From positions 62,001 through 126,000 of the forward strand of contig NZ_PSSW01000004.1 of assembly GCF_002933295.1 (NCBI RefSeq): 64,000 nucleotides of DNA, in the 5' to 3' direction. Shown piece after piece: positions 26,548-35,531 of the stretch (its first letter is position 1; each line of letters starts with the position of its first letter). The notes below the pieces were generated by a model that saw only the letters and a list, made by a program, of their open reading frames with translations, did no database searches and had not been told where the DNA came from. A program made the position numbers and the translations under genes. This DNA comes from Marinobacter flavimaris. Lineage in GTDB: Bacteria > Pseudomonadota > Gammaproteobacteria > Pseudomonadales > Oleiphilaceae.

Positions 26548-27855
26548 CTAGACGTAGAAGTCCAGCTCCTCCTGGGATTTCAGAAGATCCCGCATCTTGA
26601 TCGGGTCGTCACCGAAAAAGAACACAAGCCCCCAGTGAGTACCAAAAGCGGATCGGTCCGGAACTGTTTCCTCGGCAGGGGCCACCAACTCGTGAGACTC
26701 GAAGTAAGGATGCTCAATGCACTCTTTGGGCATTTCCAGCTTGCTCACCACGCGGCGTCTCGGATAAACACCGAAGCAGCCGGCATAACCTTTGGCATCG
26801 ACCACTTCGCGGGGGAAGAAGGCATCGACCTCTTCCTTGGTGCTCTTGGGATCAAACACCAGCATGGAAGCCTGGTAGGCATTGAATCCATACGCGCGTT
26901 CAATCAATTCGAAGGCCTTGAACCCGGGTGGGCGATACGCAACTTCGCCAAAGTACATGGTGCCGTCGCTGGTTACGAAGTACTCCGGATGAATCAGACC
27001 GAACTGGATATCAAATGTTTTGACCAGCAACTCGATCTGCTTGGTGATTGCTTCGCGCCAGCTTTCAAGTTCCTTCGTGGCAGGAACAAATACCGAGTAA
27101 CCCAGGGTGACGTACTCTGAAATATTCAGGAATTTGATTTTGCCATCGTGGATCCAGGCCTCAACGGCGAATTCCCAGCCACTCAGGTGACTTTCCATGA
27201 GAAGGGGGTATTCCTCGTCCGGAATCGTATCGATTTCTTCCAGAGTGCGGATCATGCGGTGACCCAGGCAGCCGGCTTTATCGAAGGCCTTCACGTGAAT
27301 CGGATCGTCCGGGTCACCATCCAGTTTGAGCAGCGTCTGGTTAACCCGCTTCATGAAGCGAATGATGTCATCCTTTTCGTGGGCTTCTTCGAAAATCCCG
27401 ACGCGAATACCACCAAGCTGGGCCCGACGTTTCATCAGCGCCTTGTCCCGGAACAAAATGGACTGGCCGTACATACGCGGATTATTCAACAGAACAGAGT
27501 TGATCGCGCCTGACCATTCCACCGTTTCCTCGAACAATGGGATTGCGACATCCACGCCTTCGGCTTTCAGCTTTTCAGCGATTTCCATGGACCGATCGTT
27601 CAGGCGAACAAAATCCCAGGGAATGAAGGGAATATTGTTGGCCGTGCAAAAATCGGCAGCCCAATCCGGGGCAACCACGATATAGCGGCGATCGAACTTC
27701 TGAGCCGCCTTGATCGCATTAATACTCCAGCCAAGAAGGGCAATATAGCCCTTGTTTGGGTCCTTGGGTGTTTCCGTTCCGAGAACCGAGTCCATGGAGG
27801 GATCGCGCCAGGCCAGCACTTCCTGCGACATTTTGGATTCCGGTGTGATCGCCAT
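26548..27855 (-). CDS. ATP-grasp domain protein of unknown role
   Basis: 435 aa. The N-terminal third is Rossmann-like (YIALLGWSINAIKAAQKFD), and the middle and C-terminal part follow the ATP-grasp pattern. LLKLDGDPDDPIHVKAFDKAG marks the nucleotide region, and SGWEFAVEAWIHDGKI plus GLIHPEYFVTSDGTMYFGEVAYRP mark metal-binding strands. Such enzymes ligate a carboxylate to an amine or thiol using ATP. AAAGG precedes ATG 27855 at 8 nt. No biosynthetic partners adjoin it, so the substrate is open. Confidence 0.8.
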   Translation of the reverse strand: MAITPESKMSQEVLAWRDPSMDSVLGTETPKDPNKGYIALLGWSINAIKAAQKFDRRYIVVAPDWAADFCTANNIPFIPWDFVRLNDRSMEIAEKLKAEGVDVAIPLFEETVEWSGAINSVLLNNPRMYGQSILFRDKALMKRRAQLGGIRVGIFEEAHEKDDIIRFMKRVNQTLLKLDGDPDDPIHVKAFDKAGCLGHRMIRTLEEIDTIPDEEYPLLMESHLSGWEFAVEAWIHDGKIKFLNISEYVTLGYSVFVPATKELESWREAITKQIELLVKTFDIQFGLIHPEYFVTSDGTMYFGEVAYRPPGFKAFELIERAYGFNAYQASMLVFDPKSTKEEVDAFFPREVVDAKGYAGCFGVYPRRRVVSKLEMPKECIEHPYFESHELVAPAEETVPDRSAFGTHWGLVFFFGDDPIKMRDLLKSQEELDFYV

Positions 27856-28080
27856 AAGTTAACCTTTTATATTCGAAATAACGCAAAGGGCATTGGCAAC
27901 AACCCGATGCGTCAGACCAGAGTGTCCCAGCCAAACGCGGAAATTAGTTTCCATACACAACAATCTAGACCCTTACAGGCCAGGAAGCGAGCCCGACCCT
28001 CCACTATCAAGACGATTGCGAAAGGATCTCGAGTCAAAAGATGCAAGCATCCAAAGGCCTGCCTGCAGAGATTTTCCGTT

Positions 28081-29247
28081 TTATCCCCGCAGCCTGTAGA
28101 AGGGTTCGAGAACCGGCTTCAATCCTTTTGCATCGTCAATGAACAGCTGCAGATGCGGGAAGGGAATCTCTATACCGGCGGCATCCAGGGCTTCTTTCAT
28201 CTGCTCGAGAATATCGGCCATGATTCTGGGCCGAACATCCAGGTTATCCGGCGTTATCCATACTTTGACTTCGAGGTTCACTGACGAATCACCGAGGCTT
28301 TTGAGCAAAACACGGGGCTCCATGCCAGCGCCCTGCAAAACTTCGGGATGAGCCAGCAAAACCGGCATCAGCACTTCCCTCGCCGCCTTCGCAGATTCCT
28401 TGTAAGCAATCCCCACGGGAATATTCAGGCGTGTCACGCCCTCTGCGCTGTAATTGATGATATCCGTGGAGGCAACACTGTCGTTTGGAATCATCGTGAA
28501 GATATTATCCCGGGTTCGCAGCCAGGTGGTTCGCAAGGCAATCTTCACCACTTTGCCTTCCTGTCCGTTGATGGTGACCCAATCACCGATTCGAAAAGGC
28601 CTTTCAATGAGCAGGGTGATACCCGCAATGAAATTGGAGAGAGTGGATTGCGCTGCAAAACCAACGGCAATACCGACGATGCCCAGACCGGCGATAATCG
28701 ACACCACATCGAAACCAAACTGGGCAAGCACCGTTACCACCGCAAGGGTTGCGGCGATAACCGCAAACAGATTCTCGACCAGTTGCCGGATGGAAGGATC
28801 CATTCGATAGCGTGAAGTGCCTTCCTTGATCAGACGTCGGAAAACTACCCAGACAACGTAGAAACCGAGGACCATGAAACCCGCCCTCGCCATCGCCTTG
28901 AGAACCTCAGGCGAAACCCCGAATTGCGCAAGAATAACTACCAGCGCACCCAACCCGGCCAGATAGCGCAGGCCACTGCGCATCTGGATGTAAAGAGGGG
29001 TTTTCGTTCGCCGCTCACCCAGGCCCAGCCTGATGGCAGCGATCAGAATCAGATAAACGCCCAGGAAGACGCCAAGGTAGATTACAGAGACCAGCAGCTG
29101 GCCAAGTACCTGTACCAGCAACGCCCCCCAGTCGAGATTCTCGCCTGACACTGCCTGAAAGGCATCGCCAAGATTTCGACGGAGCTGCTCAATCAAATCT
29201 GCACCGAATGATTCCATCATGATCTGCACGACACCTTTGCTGTCCAT
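28081..29247 (-). CDS. MscS-family mechanosensitive channel
   Basis: 388 aa. Four or so N-terminal transmembrane helices precede the pore-lining helix and beta domain: GLGIVGIAVGFAAQSTLSN, then ERPFRIGDWVTINGQEGKVV. The channel opens under hypo-osmotic stress to release solutes. An in-frame later ATG near 29220 is possible. Lengths near 390 aa are common for the medium members of the family. It fits the osmotic theme of the window. Confidence 0.9.
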   Translation of the reverse strand: MDSKGVVQIMMESFGADLIEQLRRNLGDAFQAVSGENLDWGALLVQVLGQLLVSVIYLGVFLGVYLILIAAIRLGLGERRTKTPLYIQMRSGLRYLAGLGALVVILAQFGVSPEVLKAMARAGFMVLGFYVVWVVFRRLIKEGTSRYRMDPSIRQLVENLFAVIAATLAVVTVLAQFGFDVVSIIAGLGIVGIAVGFAAQSTLSNFIAGITLLIERPFRIGDWVTINGQEGKVVKIALRTTWLRTRDNIFTMIPNDSVASTDIINYSAEGVTRLNIPVGIAYKESAKAAREVLMPVLLAHPEVLQGAGMEPRVLLKSLGDSSVNLEVKVWITPDNLDVRPRIMADILEQMKEALDAAGIEIPFPHLQLFIDDAKGLKPVLEPFYRLRG

Positions 29248-29384
29248 ACACCAAGTAAAGGCGCGAATGGCATTTTGCTCAAATGCCGATCCGAGCCTCT
29301 TTGAAGCGTATGTGCAAGTTACATTGACGGATCACTCTGCAAGGTGCTCAATATAAGAACGACGACCTTGTGAAGGAGATAACA

Positions 29385-29570
29385 ATGAAATGGATTGTGC
29401 TCGCAGTAATTGTCGCGATCATCGCCGTCTGGCTGTATCGGGGCAAACGCAAAAACTATATTGAAGATCCTGATGTGAAAACATTCGATGAGAAAGACTA
29501 CTACCTCACATCGAATGACAACGCCTCAGATGACGAGTCCTCCCCCGATCAGAGCAATCCTCGTCACTGA
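29385..29570 (+). CDS. Small single-pass membrane protein
   Basis: 61 aa: one N-terminal helix (WIVLAVIVAIIAVWLY), a basic GKRKN stop-transfer segment, then an acidic, Asp/Ser-rich tail (DVKTFDEKDYY, then NASDDESSPD). ATG 29385 follows AAGGAG at an ideal distance; an earlier in-frame start at 29370 does not have that spacing. I do not recognise the family. The tail should face the cytoplasm if the basic segment follows the helix. Confidence 0.7.
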   Translation: MKWIVLAVIVAIIAVWLYRGKRKNYIEDPDVKTFDEKDYYLTSNDNASDDESSPDQSNPRH

Positions 29571-29578
29571 GATGGGCG

Positions 29579-29737
29579 TTACTTTTTCAGGCTGATCTGC
29601 TTTGAACCCGTGGGGGATACTTGTCCGCTTTTGCCCTTGCCGACGTATTCCACAGATCCGCCCGCTTTCAAAAACGCGGCTGTCTGTTCTTCAATCGCAG
29701 CAGAGGTCAGGGTAACTTTCTCGGGTTTCTTGCTCAT
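29579..29737 (-). CDS. Small basic hypothetical protein
   Basis: A 52-codon frame runs from ATG 29737 to TAA 29579-29581. It starts MSKKPEKVTLTSAAIEEQ, then has AFLKAGGSVEYVGKGKSG and ends ISLKK. Composition (Lys, Ser, Gly, Thr, few rare residues) looks protein-like. The short spacing to the opposite-strand gene ending at 29570 is natural. No function is suggested. Confidence 0.6.
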   Translation of the reverse strand: MSKKPEKVTLTSAAIEEQTAAFLKAGGSVEYVGKGKSGQVSPTGSKQISLKK

Positions 29738-29817
29738 AGTGATATCCAGGTCGGGATGGCTTAATTAATATCGTGAGCCCTCCATTATACCTGAAGTGGC
29801 TAAAAATTGTTCGCTCC

Positions 29818-30147
29818 CTATAGACTACGCGCTTCACGCGCCTCAGCCAGGCTCCCCTTGTTCTCAACATTTGTATAACCGGCACGCTCCAGAGCCGATT
29901 TTGCTTTACCTGCCCTGTTGCCACTGCGGCAATAAAGATTAATCTCGGTGTCTTTGTCCGGGAACCTCTCGGTAACCTCCGCAACGATCTGGTCATGCGG
30001 AATCAGCGGGTCTCCATCTATGTGGCTTTGCCGATGTTCCGCCTCTGTGCGGACATCGATCCACACGGGCTTCGCGTGCGCTACTATCGGTGCCAGCGCA
30101 AGTGATAGCAGGATTAGCACCGCTTTCACTGAAAAAGACACTCTCAT
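29818..30147 (-). CDS. Periplasmic rhodanese-like protein (PspE-like)
   Basis: 109 aa. A signal peptide (VKAVLILLSLALAPIVAHA) precedes a single rhodanese domain with VWIDVRTEAEHRQSHIDGD and active-site loop CRSGNRAGKA containing the catalytic Cys. Single-domain periplasmic rhodaneses such as PspE handle sulfur transfer or persulfides. I take ATG 30147 because GGGAG sits 10 nt upstream; TTG 30153 is the alternative. Confidence 0.85.
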   Translation of the reverse strand: MRVSFSVKAVLILLSLALAPIVAHAKPVWIDVRTEAEHRQSHIDGDPLIPHDQIVAEVTERFPDKDTEINLYCRSGNRAGKAKSALERAGYTNVENKGSLAEAREARSL

Positions 30148-30219
30148 AACCAACTTGCTCCCTATTTCGAGGCTCTACAATTAGTCTATACGGGTAAACT
30201 TACCGGAGGAGTTCACCGC

Positions 30220-30423
30220 ATGGAAACCGCTGACATCTTCCTGTCGCTGCTGTTTGGCTGCATCGGTTTCGCCTATTTCATGTATGGCCGGCGCAGGAAA
30301 AACATCGTCACCCGCTACTGCGGCATTGCCATGATCCTGTATCCCTACCTGGCCAGCAGCGCCTGGGAGATGCTGGCAGTGGGTGTAGGGCTCATGGTTG
30401 TGCCACGGTTTGTCGAGTTATGA
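30220..30423 (+). CDS. Small two-helix membrane protein
   Basis: 67 aa with hydrophobic segments LSLLFGCIGFAYFMYG and MLAVGVGLMVVP separated by a basic GRRRKN loop. GGAGGAG lies just upstream of ATG 30220. It is of a kind often found as conserved hypothetical proteins in gammaproteobacteria; the function is unknown. The gene sits alone between two minus-strand genes. Confidence 0.75.
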   Translation: METADIFLSLLFGCIGFAYFMYGRRRKNIVTRYCGIAMILYPYLASSAWEMLAVGVGLMVVPRFVEL

Positions 30424-30446
30424 ATAGTGTGGGCTCAGCTCAAGCT

Positions 30447-30881
30447 CTAGAGGCGCTCAATAGCCTTGAGCAAAGAACTGAAGGCTCTGGAAAAGCTGCG
30501 CTCAGCCAATCGGTCCATTACCCCACCCAGCAGCGGCACCTGCACATGCCCTTCAGAAACCCAGGTAACCCGGGTCTGCTCACCTTCTGGCTTTAAAACA
30601 ATCTCTCCCTTCGTGTGCTGAACGGCGAACGGGCTCGATTTTTCAATTTGATAATGCATTCGGTTTGGCCTCTCGAACCGGGTAATACGCTCAGTGAGCC
30701 CGAGCCGGCCCGCTCCGATAATTCTCAGGGCGCCAGTGCCATTTTTCTCGTCTCTACCCTCTTCAATCAGTAAAGACTTGCTAACCCCTGGAAACCGGGA
30801 ATAGCGGGCGTGGTCGGAGATGGCTTCAAAGACTGACTCGATATCCTTCTCGAGAACTCGTTCGACATGAATGCGAAACAT
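30447..30881 (-). CDS. SRPBCC-fold protein
   Basis: 144 aa matching the START-like/coenzyme Q-binding fold: DIESVFEAISDHARYSRFPG near the N-terminus and TRVTWVSEGHVQVPLLGG late. GAGGAG precedes ATG 30881. Such proteins bind hydrophobic ligands, and bacterial members include polyketide cyclase-like and UbiX/Coq10-like proteins. The ligand is not known. It is followed on the strand by nothing obvious, and preceded by a second SRPBCC-type gene. Confidence 0.8.
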   Translation of the reverse strand: MFRIHVERVLEKDIESVFEAISDHARYSRFPGVSKSLLIEEGRDEKNGTGALRIIGAGRLGLTERITRFERPNRMHYQIEKSSPFAVQHTKGEIVLKPEGEQTRVTWVSEGHVQVPLLGGVMDRLAERSFSRAFSSLLKAIERL

Positions 30882-30944
30882 GGCTACTCCTCAACTTTGG
30901 GCTCACGGACAGGATACGCTCCCACTCCATCAAACGAGTGGGAT

Positions 30945-31412
30945 TTATCGGAATACCCCTGTCTCGGCCAACTGCCGAATGATCTGAATCGTCTCAATGT
31001 CTGTGGCTACATAGGCCTGTTCAAGATACTGGTCATAGGGCATCGAATCACCGCGGTTCTCGATGCTCGCTGTTTCATACCGGAAACGGACAAACAGTGA
31101 TGCCGGCTCGGGCTCTTCGATATCCATGACAAGTGTTGCGGCCGGGAGGTTGGCCGTTGGCTGAGTCCGGTACTCTATCCTCGCCTCGTGCCAGAAAGTG
31201 ACTTCATCGACCACATGCAGTCCCGGCAGCTGGAGGCTACGCTTCAGGTAAGCCGGACCCTGATCCAGAATCTCGTAATCATCGACACCAACGAGGAACT
31301 TGTCCGGGCGCCGGGCCCTGAGCACCAGCCCCTCCCACACCTGGAATCGGGTCAGAACCGGTAGCTCTGGCTTGGTCAGGTCGTTTATCTGAACGATATG
31401 CTCGAACGTCAT
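30945..31412 (-). CDS. DUF1857 (AtaL-like) SRPBCC protein
   Basis: 155 aa from ATG 31412 (AGGAGG upstream); an open frame extends to 31499. The start MTFEHIVQINDL with TRFQVWEGLVLRARRPDKF follows the AtaL-like/DUF1857 pattern, another START-like fold. It is 63 bp upstream of the other SRPBCC gene on the same strand, so two distantly related ligand-binding folds may share a transcript. No function is established. Confidence 0.75.
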   Translation of the reverse strand: MTFEHIVQINDLTKPELPVLTRFQVWEGLVLRARRPDKFLVGVDDYEILDQGPAYLKRSLQLPGLHVVDEVTFWHEARIEYRTQPTANLPAATLVMDIEEPEPASLFVRFRYETASIENRGDSMPYDQYLEQAYVATDIETIQIIRQLAETGVFR

Positions 31413-31550
31413 CTGGCCTCCTGTCGTGCGCATCGCAAGGCACGGTTTCAATCGCTCGCCTTTTTGCGATGAATGCCGGGTTATTAAAGTTCGATTCACG
31501 GTTTGGGTACGCGTTTAAAAAGTTAACAGCCTACAATTCAAAAGGATGAT

Positions 31551-31569
31551 CACTGGAATGGTTCCAGTG
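31551..31569. promoter_or_regulatory. Perfect inverted repeat upstream of Na/Pi cotransporter
   Basis: The arms CACTGGAA (31551-31558) and TTCCAGTG (31562-31569) flank a 3-bp spacer, 45 bp ahead of the GTG start. The layout suits a dimeric regulator operator in the leader between divergent genes. No cognate regulator is adjacent, and it is not a PHO-box as I read it. Confidence 0.45.
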
Positions 31570-31614
31570 CAACCTGATAGTCAAATAATTCATAAAAGGG
31601 GACGTTGAATCCCA

Positions 31615-33423
31615 GTGAACTATCGCCAACTCTTTCTTGCTCTGATCCTCGGAATCCTCGCCCTTGCGCTATGGGTGAGCCCAGAGTTCAAACAGATTGC
31701 CGCCGGCGTTGCCATTTTTCTGTTCGGCATGCTCTCGCTGGAGAACGGGTTTCGCCAGTTTACCGGTGGTTTTCTCGAGAGCGTGCTGCGTCGTACAACC
31801 GATACGATTCCGAAAAGCCTCGGTTTTGGCATCGTCAGTACCGCCATCATGCAGTCCAGTTCCCTGGTATCGGTGATCACGATTTCGTTTTTGAGCGCCG
31901 GCTTGCTTCCGCTGATCACGGGTATCGGCATTATCTTCGGCGCCAATCTTGGCACCACGACCGGCGCCTGGTTATTCGCCACCATCGGTATGAAAATGAG
32001 CCTTTCGGCCTTTGCCTTGCCGATGCTTGTCTTTGGCGTGGTACTGAATTTTCAGCAACCACGAGCCTGGAAAGCCTTCGGTGCAATTCTCGCCGGGCTC
32101 GGGTTTCTGTTTCTCGGTATCGATTTCATGAAGGCGGGCTTCGAAAGCTATCAGTCGGCTGTCGATCTGCGCGAGTATGCAATGGACGGTATCTCAGGAC
32201 TTCTTGTCTACACAGGCCTCGGAATTCTGGCGACCGTCGTGATGCAATCCAGCCATGCGACGCTGGCGCTGACTCTGGCCGGTCTGGCCACGGGCCAGAT
32301 TACCTACGAAAACGCTCTGGCCCTGGCCATTGGTGCAAATATTGGTACAACCGTCACCGCTCTGATCGGTGGTCTGGGTGCAAATATCACTGGCAAGCGT
32401 CTGGCAGGCGCCCATCTCCTGTTCAACGCGGTAACGGCGGTGATTGCCCTGGTGCTGATCGAGCCCCTGCGCTGGTCAGTGGATGCCCTGTCAGCCCTCA
32501 TGTCGATCGCCGACGATGACTACACGGTCAAGCTCGCCGTATTCCACACCCTGTTCAACTGCCTTGGTGTTGCCATCATGCTGCCACTGATATCGAGAAT
32601 GGCACGGGCACTCGAGCGCTGGCTGCCAGAGCGAGAGGAAGAGGTCGCCGCACAGCCGCGGTACCTGAATCAGGCTGCGATGGACTCACCCGATAGTGCA
32701 AACGCGGCAGTGCGCAGGGAGGTCTGGCACCTGTTCGATCAAGCCTTCGTTATCCTTTCCCATGGTCTCCACCTGCACCGCGAAAATATTCGCCAGAGCG
32801 ATGACCTTGAAGCGATGATTAACAATTCCCGGGAACGCATCGATATCGACATCGACCTGATCTACCGACAGCGAGTAAAACGCCTGTACAACGCCATTCT
32901 CGACTTTATTTCCGGGCGAATGACCCGGGAGTCGCCGGCCAACTCCACCGAATCGCTTTATCGTCTTCAGCATGCTGCCGCGGAGATGGTCGAAGCCATC
33001 AAGCATGTCAAACACCTACGCAAGAATCTCACAATTTATATGGCGTCGGATAACGCCACGATTCGCAAAGAGTACAACGAGCTTCGACTGCGAGTCGCGA
33101 TGGTACTGCGTGAGACCCATCGTTTTTACGAAGGCCGGTTTGAGGATGCCAGCGCAGCAATACTGGAGCTCGACGAGATCGCTGTGCGTGCACGAGTAGA
33201 CCGCGAATCGATGGTCGGTCGTGTCACAAAACTCCTGGGTGCAAAACGGATTGATGCCGCCATGGCTACGTCTCTGCTAAACGACTCTGCCTACGCCAGC
33301 GAAACCGTCGATGCTATTCTGACAGGAACCCGCGAGCTCCTGACTGCCATGGATGTTGAAGCCGCTCGAACCACAGAGGAGCTGTCGGTGAGCGACGCAG
33401 GGCGGGCAGAAGTCATGCCATGA
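31615..33423 (+). CDS. Na+/phosphate cotransporter family protein with PhoU-like tail
   Basis: 602 aa. Two inverted repeats carry the QSS motifs: MQSSSLVSVITISFLSAG and MQSSHATLALTLAG, as in NptA/SLC34-type cotransporters. A cytosolic helical domain from about residue 350 resembles PhoU and may regulate flux. The start is GTG 31615, with AAAGGGG about 13 nt upstream, slightly far. It is followed by a small coiled-coil gene and a convergent PiT carrier, giving two separate phosphate uptake routes in 4 kb. Confidence 0.9.
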   Translation: MNYRQLFLALILGILALALWVSPEFKQIAAGVAIFLFGMLSLENGFRQFTGGFLESVLRRTTDTIPKSLGFGIVSTAIMQSSSLVSVITISFLSAGLLPLITGIGIIFGANLGTTTGAWLFATIGMKMSLSAFALPMLVFGVVLNFQQPRAWKAFGAILAGLGFLFLGIDFMKAGFESYQSAVDLREYAMDGISGLLVYTGLGILATVVMQSSHATLALTLAGLATGQITYENALALAIGANIGTTVTALIGGLGANITGKRLAGAHLLFNAVTAVIALVLIEPLRWSVDALSALMSIADDDYTVKLAVFHTLFNCLGVAIMLPLISRMARALERWLPEREEEVAAQPRYLNQAAMDSPDSANAAVRREVWHLFDQAFVILSHGLHLHRENIRQSDDLEAMINNSRERIDIDIDLIYRQRVKRLYNAILDFISGRMTRESPANSTESLYRLQHAAAEMVEAIKHVKHLRKNLTIYMASDNATIRKEYNELRLRVAMVLRETHRFYEGRFEDASAAILELDEIAVRARVDRESMVGRVTKLLGAKRIDAAMATSLLNDSAYASETVDAILTGTRELLTAMDVEAARTTEELSVSDAGRAEVMP

Positions 33424-33461
33424 CGAATTCCGATTAAGCTTTAAACAGAGAGGACGGAACA

Positions 33462-33707
33462 GTGGGTTTCAAGGATCTTGTGGCGAAGCTTGACGATATT
33501 CTGGGCGACCATGACAAGGGTAAGTCCCTGGAGCTTGAAGAACTGAAGCGGCTTGAAGAGCGGCTGGTGGAGAAACAGGAGAAATACCGCGACCGACTGA
33601 CTTCCGGCGCCCCGGGGGAAACACCCGCTCAAACAGAAGTTCGCCTGCGAGTCGTTGAGGCGCAACTTGCCAAACTGAGAGAGCTTATGGAAGAAGCATC
33701 CCCCTGA
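33462..33707 (+). CDS. Small coiled-coil protein between phosphate transporters
   Basis: 81 aa, strongly charged and helical: KSLELEELKRLEERLVEKQEKY forms a heptad-like stretch (quoted within limits as LELEELKRLEERL). It starts at GTG 33462 (VGFKDLVAKLDDIL). The stop lies 23 bp inside the convergent PiT gene's end, an overlap of the two 3' ends. Position after the Na/Pi cotransporter suggests co-transcription. Its function is unknown. Confidence 0.7.
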   Translation: MGFKDLVAKLDDILGDHDKGKSLELEELKRLEERLVEKQEKYRDRLTSGAPGETPAQTEVRLRVVEAQLAKLRELMEEASP

Positions 33708-35256
33708 TCGTGAAGAAAAGCATAGCCGCTAACAGTCCCGATAATGGAACGGTGACAATCCAGGCAGCCACAATCCTGAACACCGCTGATCGCTTTACCA
33801 GCTCCTGGCGATAAACCTTTTTCAGACCCTTGCGATCGCTTTTCGAGATCGGTGCCGTGCCACCATTATTCCTCTTGAGGTTCTGTAGAAGTTGCCCCTT
33901 CTCCTCAAAGGAAGCTTCCTCGAACTCCTCCAGCACCCGCTCTACTTTCTCCCGGTCCTCTCCGGCATAGTGCGCCTCGATCTCATCAATCTTCTGGCGA
34001 TAGGTCGTTTTGAGATGTTCGCGCAAAAAGCCAACGCCAAACACACCCCCTATCGCAATATGCGTTGAGCTCACCGGAAGGCCTAACTGACTGGCAACGA
34101 TAACCGTAACCGCCGCAGCCATCGCTACGCAGAAAGCCCGCATCCGGTCGAGCTCCGTTATTTCCGAACCTACCGTGCGTATGAGCTTGGGGCCAAACAG
34201 TGCCAGGCCAAGCGCGATACCAAGTGCACCCACCAACAACACCCAGCTGGGAATCGCGGCCTTGGACGCTATTCCGCCCTGAAGCACGGCTTCATTGATC
34301 GCGGCCAGCGGGCCGACTGCGTTGGCAACGTCATTCGCGCCGTGGGCAAAGCTCAGAAGCGCGGCCGCAAAAATCAGCGGGATAGTAAAAAGGCCATCAA
34401 CGCCCGCCTTGCTGTTTTCCACCTCGGCGGAGTGGCGGTGAATCAACCATTTTGTAAGCCACCACACGATGGCTCCGACGATTGCCCCCAACCCAACGGC
34501 GGGGAGTAACCCGATCTCGACAATCTTGCTTAATCCCTTCAACGCCAGATAGGTCGAAAAGACCCAGGCCATGATTGCAACGAACAGGGGAACGTTGTGT
34601 TTCGCAGCTTGGGCAATATCCCGCTTGTAGGTAATCCGGCGCTTGATAAGGTATAGAGACAAGGCTGCAATGGCACCGCCAAGCACCGGGGAAATAACCC
34701 AACTGGCAGCGATCTGGCCGAACTGGCCCCAATCAACAATGCCCGTGCCACCGGCAGCGATACCCGCGCCCATAACACCACCAACAATGGAGTGTGTCGT
34801 GGAGACTGGCGCGCCGACGTATGTCGCCGTATTCAACCACAGTGCAGCGGCAAGCAGCGCGGCTATCATGAGCCAGATGAACGTATCGGCATCGGCAATC
34901 AGAGCCGGATCAATAATCCCTTTTTTGATGGTACTCACCACATCGCCACCGGCGATAAGCGCCCCGCTGGCCTCAAAAATTGCGGCGATGGCGATTGCAC
35001 CGGCCAGCGTCAGGGCCTTGGAGCCAACAGCGGGGCCAACATTATTGGCAACATCGTTGGCGCCGATATTCATCGCCATGTATCCGCCAATCATGGCCGC
35101 CGCTACCAGCATGACCATATTCGGCGCATCGGCCCCGATGGAACGGACATACAACATGATCCCCACAATGAAGATCACCGCCACGCCGATGCGAAGAACC
35201 TCGGCACGCCCATAACGTGTTGCCCGCTCTATGGCATTGATTTGCTCCAACTCCAT
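33685..35256 (-). CDS. pit: Inorganic phosphate transporter, PiT family
   Basis: 523 aa from ATG 35256; the open frame continues to 35322. The two PiT signatures are present: GANDVANNVGPAVGS and HGANDVANAVGPLAAI, together with VSTTHSIVGG and VSSTHIAIGG. These low-affinity proton- or sodium-linked carriers import phosphate, often as metal-phosphate. The long hydrophilic loop near residues 420-480 is charged. It converges with the Na/Pi/coiled-coil transcript. Confidence 0.92.
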   Translation of the reverse strand: MELEQINAIERATRYGRAEVLRIGVAVIFIVGIMLYVRSIGADAPNMVMLVAAAMIGGYMAMNIGANDVANNVGPAVGSKALTLAGAIAIAAIFEASGALIAGGDVVSTIKKGIIDPALIADADTFIWLMIAALLAAALWLNTATYVGAPVSTTHSIVGGVMGAGIAAGGTGIVDWGQFGQIAASWVISPVLGGAIAALSLYLIKRRITYKRDIAQAAKHNVPLFVAIMAWVFSTYLALKGLSKIVEIGLLPAVGLGAIVGAIVWWLTKWLIHRHSAEVENSKAGVDGLFTIPLIFAAALLSFAHGANDVANAVGPLAAINEAVLQGGIASKAAIPSWVLLVGALGIALGLALFGPKLIRTVGSEITELDRMRAFCVAMAAAVTVIVASQLGLPVSSTHIAIGGVFGVGFLREHLKTTYRQKIDEIEAHYAGEDREKVERVLEEFEEASFEEKGQLLQNLKRNNGGTAPISKSDRKGLKKVYRQELVKRSAVFRIVAAWIVTVPLSGLLAAMLFFTIRGMLLP

Positions 35257-35423
35257 AAACCCACCGTCACCGTCTCGATAATTGGTGCGACAATCGTTTA
35301 GCAACCGTTCGCTCCAATACACTGTAGACCAAAGCCGGGAAATCTGAGGCAGTTCAGTTCGCGGCGCTGAAGCCGACCGAGTTCAGGCCATCCCCAACGT
35401 CACAGAAAATGCAAAGCCATGAC

Positions 35424-35531
35424 TCAGCGCAAAACAAAAAACACAAGAGTCAGGCATAAAATGATGTTTACAGCCCAGATGATCAACGAAGTTCGGCGCT
35501 TCAGGCTCATGCGGCTGATGGGATTAGTCAT
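35424..35531 (-). CDS. 35-aa membrane microprotein, copy 1
   Basis: A 35-codon frame from ATG 35531 to TGA 35424-35426. The start overlaps the last codons of the ferric-reductase-like gene (TATGACTAA), so it is translationally coupled. It starts MTNPISRMSLKRR, has one hydrophobic helix (IIWAVNIILCLTLVFFV) and ends LR. The basic segment before the helix predicts an N-in orientation. A second copy with the same length and layout lies at 62714-62821 (MTNPVQRLTQRRR...), sharing N-terminus, basic run, IW.LNI core and VLR end. Conservation over two copies argues strongly that it is a real gene. Confidence 0.75.
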   Translation of the reverse strand: MTNPISRMSLKRRTSLIIWAVNIILCLTLVFFVLR

